A DNA stretch of 10,774 nucleotides, from positions 1-10,774 of the forward strand of contig QMME01000113.1 in the NCBI GenBank assembly GCA_003647095.1, read 5' to 3'. Both the position numbers and the translations under genes were made by a program. A model generated the notes under the pieces. That model did no database searches. It saw only the letters and a program-made list of their open reading frames with translations, and had not been told where the DNA came from. The stretch is from Deltaproteobacteria bacterium (GTDB lineage: Bacteria; Myxococcota; B64-G9). Shown piece by piece: positions 7,389 through 10,774 of this stretch. The first letter of the stretch is position 1, and every line of letters begins with the position of its first letter.

Positions 7389-7421
7389 AACCCCAACGTT
7401 GCAAAAAGCAACGTTGGGGTT
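7389..7421. promoter_or_regulatory. Perfect 14-bp inverted repeat with A5 loop, containing two CAACGTTG palindromes
   Basis: AACCCCAACGTTGC (7389-7402) and GCAACGTTGGGGTT (7408-7421) are exact reverse complements separated by AAAAA. Each arm contains the 8-bp palindrome CAACGTTG (7394-7401 and 7409-7416), so the element is also two copies of a self-symmetric box, 15 bp apart centre to centre. It sits in the divergent gap. Two readings are plausible. One is an operator for a dimeric regulator; a weak plus-strand promoter, TTGCAA-N17-TAAAGA, overlaps it. The other is an RNA hairpin in the leader of the minus-strand operon. The tract after the stem is only TTT on the plus strand, so it is a poor terminator. 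Confidence 0.6.
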
Positions 7422-7427
7422 TAAAGA
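7399..7427 (+). promoter_or_regulatory. Weak sigma70-like promoter candidate for the rightward genes
   Basis: TTGCAA (7399-7404), 17 nt, then TAAAGA (7422-7427) fits a sigma70-type layout with four of six -35 and three of six -10 matches. It overlaps the 14-bp inverted repeat, which would then lie over the -35 and spacer as an operator. It would serve the 7458 small ORF and perhaps the lipoprotein pair starting at 7679. The match is poor enough to arise by chance. Confidence 0.2.
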
Positions 7428-7457
7428 TGAACCAGTGCCGGTAAGGAAACCTGGAAC

Positions 7458-7628
7458 ATGCTTCGCAAACTGCAGAAATCACAAAAAGTCAATTTCCGCG
7501 CCGTTGCGCGCAGCGCTGTCGGGGCCCGTCAATTCGACCTGCAAAACTTCAACCCCGCAGTTGCTTATGCAACTGCAGGGCTAGCGCAGCGCCTGCGGGC
7601 AGGTAAAGAACTGCTCGCGGCCAGTTGA
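7458..7628 (+). CDS. Candidate small basic protein of 56 residues
   Basis: The ATG at 7458 opens a 56-codon frame ending in TGA at 7626-7628. AAGGAA (7443-7448) lies 9 nt upstream at good Shine-Dalgarno distance. The translation looks protein-like: a basic N-terminus (MLRKLQKSQKVNFRAVARSA), a central RQFDLQNFNP, and an Ala-rich amphipathic C-terminal helix (AVAYATAGLAQRLRAGKELL). There is no signal peptide or membrane segment. Third-position G/C is only moderate, lower than in the flanking genes, which counts against an old resident gene or suggests recent origin. The second inverted repeat (7553-7580) lies inside it and encodes residues around NPAVAYATAG. The gene at 7679 follows 50 nt later. 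No family is recognised. Confidence 0.4.
   Translation: MLRKLQKSQKVNFRAVARSAVGARQFDLQNFNPAVAYATAGLAQRLRAGKELLAAS
7553..7580. repeat. Second inverted repeat, related to the 7389-7421 element
   Basis: CCCCGCAGTTGC (7553-7564) and GCAACTGCAGGG (7569-7580) pair as eight consecutive base pairs, one C-A mismatch and three more pairs, with a TTAT loop. The arms share CCCC...GTTGC / GCAAC...GGG with the element about 160 bp to the left. The three middle positions differ but still pair (AAC/GTT there, GCA/TGC here). No U-run follows, so a simple terminator is unlikely. It lies within the candidate 56-codon ORF. Confidence 0.5.
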
Positions 7629-7654
7629 CTAGCTCACCCTTGCTGCGGTAACTT

Positions 7655-7675
7655 AGGAGGAAAGCCGACGAGGTG
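7655..7675 (+). promoter_or_regulatory. Ribosome-binding region that decides the start of the 7679 lipoprotein gene
   Basis: Two purine-rich motifs are present: AGGAGG (7655-7660) and GAGGTGA (7670-7676, overlapping the end of this feature). The GTG at 7673 would use the first motif at a long 12-nt spacing. The ATG at 7679 has GAGGTGA about 5 nt from its AGG core. Both starts give a workable lipoprotein signal, so the choice changes only two residues (Met/Val-Lys). I prefer the ATG at 7679. Confidence 0.5.
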
Positions 7676-7678
7676 AAG

Positions 7679-8161
7679 ATGAGAAGACTCTGGGCCGGAT
7701 TGTTGCCGTTGCTGGGATGCCTGCTGCCGTTGGCCGGTTGCGGGGGCGTGGGCATCGACCAAAACGAGGATTCCCAACCGCTGGTGCTGCTCGAGTTGTA
7801 CCCGCGCCAGGGCGAACAGAACGTACCCGTGGACGTACAGGTGCTGGCGGTGTTCAGCGACGCCGTCTTCGCCGCCGACGGTTGCCAGGCGGGCCTGCCC
7901 CAGGCCGGTGATTTCACCCTGCAGCTGTGCCCGCAGGGACAGGCCGCCAGCAACGTGGCGGCCGGCGTCACCTGCTACCAGCGACGCGACGAAAACGGCC
8001 AGCCCAGCGGCGATCCCCGGCTGGACATCGCCGTGCTGGCGCCGAACGAACCGTTGCAACCCCAGAGTCGTTACTGCGTGTCGATCGCCGGCACCCTGGC
8101 GGGGGCGAACAGCGCCGCCCTGGGTGCCAGCATCGAGTCCACCTTCACCACCGGCCAGTGA
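7679..8161 (+). CDS. Small lipoprotein with a single Big_5-like bacterial Ig domain
   Basis: The product has 160 residues from the ATG at 7679. The lipoprotein signal is MRRLW...LLPLAGC with lipidated Cys21 (Gly at +2). Residues 35-160 match the pattern of the SbsA/Big_5 bacterial Ig-like domain. They include LELYPRQGEQNVPVDVQVLAVFS (opening strands with the NVP turn), a middle region with a Cys pair, LAPNEPLQPQSRYCVSIAGTL (the PxxPLxPxxxY strand), and a terminal FTTG that normally closes this domain. Cys69, 84, 99 and 133 could form two disulphides. In most proteins this domain occurs as repeats in long adhesins or enzymes; here it is essentially the whole mature protein. The next gene begins 11 nt after the stop, so the two form an operon. 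The binding partner is unknown. Confidence 0.88.
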   Translation: MRRLWAGLLPLLGCLLPLAGCGGVGIDQNEDSQPLVLLELYPRQGEQNVPVDVQVLAVFSDAVFAADGCQAGLPQAGDFTLQLCPQGQAASNVAAGVTCYQRRDENGQPSGDPRLDIAVLAPNEPLQPQSRYCVSIAGTLAGANSAALGASIESTFTTGQ

Positions 8162-8172
8162 GGTAGGAAGCC

Positions 8173-8682
8173 ATGCGCCTCATCTCGACAGCGATTGCGA
8201 CCCTGGCCCTGGCGGCCACCTCCTGTGGAGAGCCCACCCTGAACGACCCCCAGGCGCTGCAAGTGGTCTTCCTGCCCCTGCACTTCGCCCGCGATGTCTC
8301 CCCCGGGGTGGTTCCCCGCGCCTATTTCTCGGCAGCGGTGGAAGAGGCCTCGCTGACGGCGCAGAGCGTGTTCCTGCGCTCCAGCCCCTGGTCCTGCAGC
8401 GACGAGCAGGATCCCTCCACCTGCCACTGCGGCGAGAACTGGTCCCAGGTCGACGGCCAGGCGGCGCTGGCAGCGGAGGACGCGGCGGTGGTGGAATTCA
8501 TCCCCACGCAGGACATGTCCTTCAAGACCTGCTACCTGCTGGTGTTCACCACCGCCGTTCGCGGCATCGAGCGGGGGCCCCTCGATTCGCTGGGCCTGCC
8601 GGCCGACACCCTGGCCGCGTACGGCCTGGACGGCTCGCTCGACGTCGGCGCCCTGGAGGATTTCTGGACGGCTGCGCAGTAG
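8173..8682 (+). CDS. Small Cys-containing lipoprotein, probable diverged Ig-like paralogue of its neighbour
   Basis: This 169-residue protein starts at the ATG at 8173, with GAGGTAGGAAG just upstream and overlapping the previous stop region. The signal peptide ends AATSC (Cys18), an acceptable though not ideal lipobox. The mature part resembles the preceding lipoprotein: VVFLPLHFARDVSPGVVPRAYFS aligns with its opening strands, and VEFIPTQDMSFKTCYLLVF with its PxxPLxPxxxY strand. The FTTG ending is replaced by about 35 residues (GLPADTLAAYGLDG..LEDFWTAAQ). Cys75, 84, 86 and 120 may form disulphides. No catalytic motif is visible. Clustering with the 7679 gene suggests the two act together at the envelope, but no function can be assigned. 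Confidence 0.86.
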   Translation: MRLISTAIATLALAATSCGEPTLNDPQALQVVFLPLHFARDVSPGVVPRAYFSAAVEEASLTAQSVFLRSSPWSCSDEQDPSTCHCGENWSQVDGQAALAAEDAAVVEFIPTQDMSFKTCYLLVFTTAVRGIERGPLDSLGLPADTLAAYGLDGSLDVGALEDFWTAAQ

Positions 8683-8731
8683 CGGACCCGGCGGTGGACG
8701 GAAGAGCTGGCGGAGGAAACGAGGGAATGGC

Positions 8732-8751
8732 CTCAACCAGGGGTGGTTGAG
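8732..8751. terminator. Candidate bidirectional hairpin between convergent genes
   Basis: CTCAACCA (8732-8739) and TGGTTGAG (8744-8751) form a perfect 8-bp stem closed by a GGGG loop. It lies between the stop of the rightward lipoprotein gene (8682) and the stop of the leftward 423-residue gene (8766), which is where a shared terminator is expected. Neither side has a U-run, so Rho-independent termination is not proven; it may only be an mRNA 3'-end stem. Confidence 0.45.
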
Positions 8752-8765
8752 CAATCCACGGTACG

Positions 8766-10037
8766 TCAGGGAGGAGTGATCAGGCTGGAAGACGAGTCCG
8801 CCTGGTCATCGGCCTCGCCGGCGGCCGGCAGCGGCTTCATCTGCTGGGCGATCTCCTCGACCGGCTTGAGACCCCGGCGCACCAGCAGCTCGAGGAACTT
8901 CGATTCCAGTGGCTGCAGGTTCTCGGCCTCCAGCGACCAGGCCACGGCTGCACAAATGCCAGCCTGCTCGGCGCGCCCGGTGGCCGCCAGGAAGTCGGCC
9001 ATCTCGAACAGGCGCTCCACCAGCCGGTCCCGGCGTTTGCCGTCCACCTGCTGCTCCACCAGCTTGTCGATGGCGCGCCCGATCTGCTCGATCCGCTGGG
9101 CCTCGGTGACGATGACCGTCGACGACTCGATCTCTTCGAACTTCTTGCCCAGGGCGGCGATGTCCTCCTCGCCGGGGGCCCAGGCCGAGAACTCCTCCAG
9201 CTCGAACAGTTCCCCGGCCCGGGCCGCCAGTTCGGCCAGCTGCTCGTCTGCCGGCCGGGGAAAGGCCGCCCGGGTGTCGGGCAGCTGGACCTGTTCCACC
9301 GCCGGCAGCTCGGCGGAGAACTTCAGGTATTGCTCCGGCAGGGCCTGGCCGGACTTCTTGGACAGTTCCACCGCTTGCGCCAGGCGCTGGCGAGCCTCGG
9401 CATAGGTTATGGTTCGCAGGGGCAACTGCCGGTCGGCGATGAGTTCCTTGACCATGCGCCGGTAGGCATTGCGACCCACCACCCCGCCGTTGAACTCTCT
9501 CAGGCCGTCGGTATCGTTGACCGCGGCCTGGCACACCGACGCTCCACCCTGGGTGTAACGGGCCATCCACAGGAAGCGAGTGCCGTCCGCCTCGGGAGGA
9601 CTCAGGTAGCAGTCGAGTTCCGGCTCGTCCACGGCCACCGGGCGCTGCAGGATGGATTCCCCGGCCGGTTCGGCCAGGTCGATTTGCACGCCCCGCGAGC
9701 GCAGGTGGTGCAGCAGGCGCCGGGCTTCCTTGATTACCTGCTTTTCGCGGGCCATCGACAGCAGGTCACCCAGCAGGTCCTCGTCTTCCCGGGCCGCGGC
9801 CAGGTGCAGGAAGGCCTCCTGGAAAACCGCCGGCAGTTCCAGGACGAGCCGCGGGTCCGGCGCCCGGGCCAGTTCCCGGGCCGCGGCCAGGGCCCTGGCG
9901 AATTCGGCCTCGGCCAGCTGGCAGCGGGCGGCCAGGCCCTCGGGAACCTGCTGTTCTTTGCCGAGCACGCCGGCCAGTACCAGCGCCGGTGAGCGGTCGC
10001 TTTTCTTGCCTGCCTTCTTTTTCTTCTTCTTGGCCAT
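8766..10037 (-). CDS. Uncharacterised 423-residue helical protein with polylysine N-terminus
   Basis: The start is the ATG at 10037, with AAGGAG (10046-10051) at 8-nt spacing. The open frame extends upstream to 10535, but that part is a shadow of the radical SAM gene in another frame. The protein begins MAKKKKKKAGKKSDRS and has no signal peptide or membrane helix, so it is probably cytoplasmic. Residues 30-115 are helical (AEAEFARALAAARELARA, EDLLGDLLSMAREKQVIKEARRLLHHL). Residues 138-190 look beta-containing (DCYLSPPEADGTRFLWMARY, ASVCQAAVNDTDGL). Residues 200-400 are again mainly helical, possibly helical-repeat-like, and the tail is Ala/Asp/Ser-rich. No catalytic or metal motif is evident. 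It follows the radical SAM gene by 88 nt on the same strand and may be co-transcribed. A nucleic-acid or ribosome role suggested by the basic N-terminus is only an inference. Confidence 0.85.
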   Translation of the reverse strand: MAKKKKKKAGKKSDRSPALVLAGVLGKEQQVPEGLAARCQLAEAEFARALAAARELARAPDPRLVLELPAVFQEAFLHLAAAREDEDLLGDLLSMAREKQVIKEARRLLHHLRSRGVQIDLAEPAGESILQRPVAVDEPELDCYLSPPEADGTRFLWMARYTQGGASVCQAAVNDTDGLREFNGGVVGRNAYRRMVKELIADRQLPLRTITYAEARQRLAQAVELSKKSGQALPEQYLKFSAELPAVEQVQLPDTRAAFPRPADEQLAELAARAGELFELEEFSAWAPGEEDIAALGKKFEEIESSTVIVTEAQRIEQIGRAIDKLVEQQVDGKRRDRLVERLFEMADFLAATGRAEQAGICAAVAWSLEAENLQPLESKFLELLVRRGLKPVEEIAQQMKPLPAAGEADDQADSSSSLITPP

Positions 10038-10125
10038 CCGTCGTTCTCCTTCCCCGCCTCGCGGCCGCGGGATTATGCGGCAAAGCCGGCGCCGATGCAA
10101 CCGCAAACTGGCCGCCCGGCTTCGC

Positions 10126-10774
10126 TCAGGTCCGGCGGGCCGCGGCCGGCCGGCGCTGGTGTACCAGCCGCTGCCAGCCGGGCGCCAGTTGATCCAGCAG
10201 GCCGGCCGGCGGCGGCCACTTGCCCCGGCAGGCGCCGAGCAGCGGCGCCAGTTCCGGCCCGGCCCGGTCGAGCAGGCATTGCAGCACCGCCAGCCGGGGC
10301 GACAGGCCGGAGACGTCCACCCCGCCCAGTCCGGCCAGCCGGTCGCGCAGGAAGCGGAAGCGCCGGCGGAGTTCGACCAGCGCCGGCATGGGCTGATCAC
10401 CCCAGGGGGTTGCCGGCTTGGGCACGAAGGGATTGGCGGATACCTGCAGGCGCCCGGCCCGGCCCCGGGGCCGCTGGACGTCGTCCATCCAGGCACGCAC
10501 CCGCCGTGCCAGGCGCACGGCGTCCTGCAGGTCACCGTCGTTTTCCCCGGGCAGACCGTACATCAGGTACAGCTTCAGGTGCAGCACCCCGGCCTCCACC
10601 AGGCGGCGCACGGCCCCTTCCAGCACCTCGTCGGAGATGTGCTTGCCCAGGTGGCGGCGCAAGCGCTCGCTGCCGCTCTCGGGAGCCAGGGTCACGGTAC
10701 GTTGCCGCGAGGCGGCCAGGTGACGGAGCAGTCGCCGGCCGCGGCCCGCGGCCAACAGGCGCGCGTCCAGCGAG
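10126..10774 (-). CDS. Radical SAM protein, C-terminal part (truncated by window edge)
   Basis: The last 215 codons are present; the start and the CxxxCxxC cluster motif lie beyond the right edge. Visible radical SAM core elements, numbered from the first full codon, are TLAPESGSERLRRHL (28-42), where ESGS is the SAM-contacting strand motif, LKLYLMYGLPGENDGD (66-81), and VSANPFVPKPATPW (111-124). The order and wording match the elongator-like/B12-binding radical SAM proteins around TIGR03960, which share SxxPFVPKPxTPxQ. The C-terminal SPRLAVLQCLLDRAGPEL segment looks like a weakened form of that group's LEaxxxRGDRR region. The family is often annotated as an uncharacterised Fe-S oxidoreductase, and its substrate is not established here. 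The enzyme is cytoplasmic and precedes the 423-residue gene on the same strand. Confidence 0.9.
   Translation of the reverse strand, partial: SLDARLLAAGRGRRLLRHLAASRQRTVTLAPESGSERLRRHLGKHISDEVLEGAVRRLVEAGVLHLKLYLMYGLPGENDGDLQDAVRLARRVRAWMDDVQRPRGRAGRLQVSANPFVPKPATPWGDQPMPALVELRRRFRFLRDRLAGLGGVDVSGLSPRLAVLQCLLDRAGPELAPLLGACRGKWPPPAGLLDQLAPGWQRLVHQRRPAAARRT

Noticed and set aside
7389..7421. Integron attC-like site
   Set aside because: GTTGGGG and CCCCAAC resemble attC core boxes, but the last base of GTTRRRY and the first base of RYYYAAC do not fit. There is no second box pair and no integrase or cassette layout.
7464..7492. Leftward promoter TTGACT-N17-TTTGCG upstream of the surface operon
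   Set aside because: The -35 is good, but the -10 matches TATAAT poorly; it is not strong enough to list as a feature.
7384..7584. Plus-strand 66-codon frame starting at 7384
   Set aside because: It starts in the inverted repeat with no Shine-Dalgarno sequence and has an unconvincing composition. The overlapping frame at 7458-7628 has the better start signal.
10038..10535. Upstream in-frame extension of the 8766-10037 gene (to give 589 residues)
   Set aside because: The extension is an Arg/Pro/Gly/Cys-rich frame overlapping the radical SAM coding region in another frame. AAGGAG precedes the MAKKKKKK start at the right distance.

Overview
The window is GC-rich and densely coding, and it reads as chromosomal DNA of a Gram-negative, deltaproteobacteria-like lineage (Myxococcota or Desulfobacterota in the broad sense). 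That placement is an inference. It rests on strong G/C third-codon bias, five lipobox signal peptides, Cys-rich insertions in secreted proteins, thrombospondin type-3 Ca-binding repeats joined to a lamin-tail domain, and a probable outer-membrane barrel. No ribosomal marker is present to confirm it, and I see no tRNA, rRNA, CRISPR array, transposase or integrase.

Bases 1-7377, minus strand: a probable surface/secretion operon transcribed right to left. It may begin with a 64-residue one-helix membrane protein (7183-7377). It continues with an 821-residue lipoprotein carrying two OB-type units, TSP3 repeats and a lamin-tail domain (4668-7133). Next comes a 785-residue lipoprotein 5'-nucleotidase/metallophosphoesterase with Cys-rich insertions (2249-4606). 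A 508-residue lipoprotein with a third, diverged copy of the OB-type unit follows (703-2229). Last is the N-terminal 222 residues of an exported, probable beta-barrel protein that runs off the left edge (1-666). Spacers are 49, 61, 19 and 36 nt.

Bases 7378-7678: the only sizeable gap between the confident genes and the divergent control region. It holds two related inverted repeats whose arms differ in a compensatory way, weak promoter candidates on both strands, and a 56-codon plus-strand ORF with a good Shine-Dalgarno sequence (7458-7628).

Bases 7679-8682, plus strand: two small, 11-nt-spaced lipoproteins. Each looks like a single bacterial Ig-like (Big_5-type) domain and they are probably diverged paralogues. 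A bidirectional hairpin (8732-8751) separates them from the convergent genes on the right.

Bases 8766-10774, minus strand: the C-terminal part of a radical SAM enzyme that enters from the right edge, then a 423-residue protein of unknown family with a polylysine N-terminus.

The most interesting idea is the left operon. In Bacillus YhcR and in ExeM-type secreted nucleases, OB-type domains, lamin-tail domains, nucleases and 5'-nucleotidase domains are fused in one polypeptide. Here OB/LTD modules and the nucleotidase are separate lipoproteins encoded next to a likely outer-membrane barrel. This would fit a surface complex for nucleotide or phosphate scavenging whose nuclease, if any, is not in the window.
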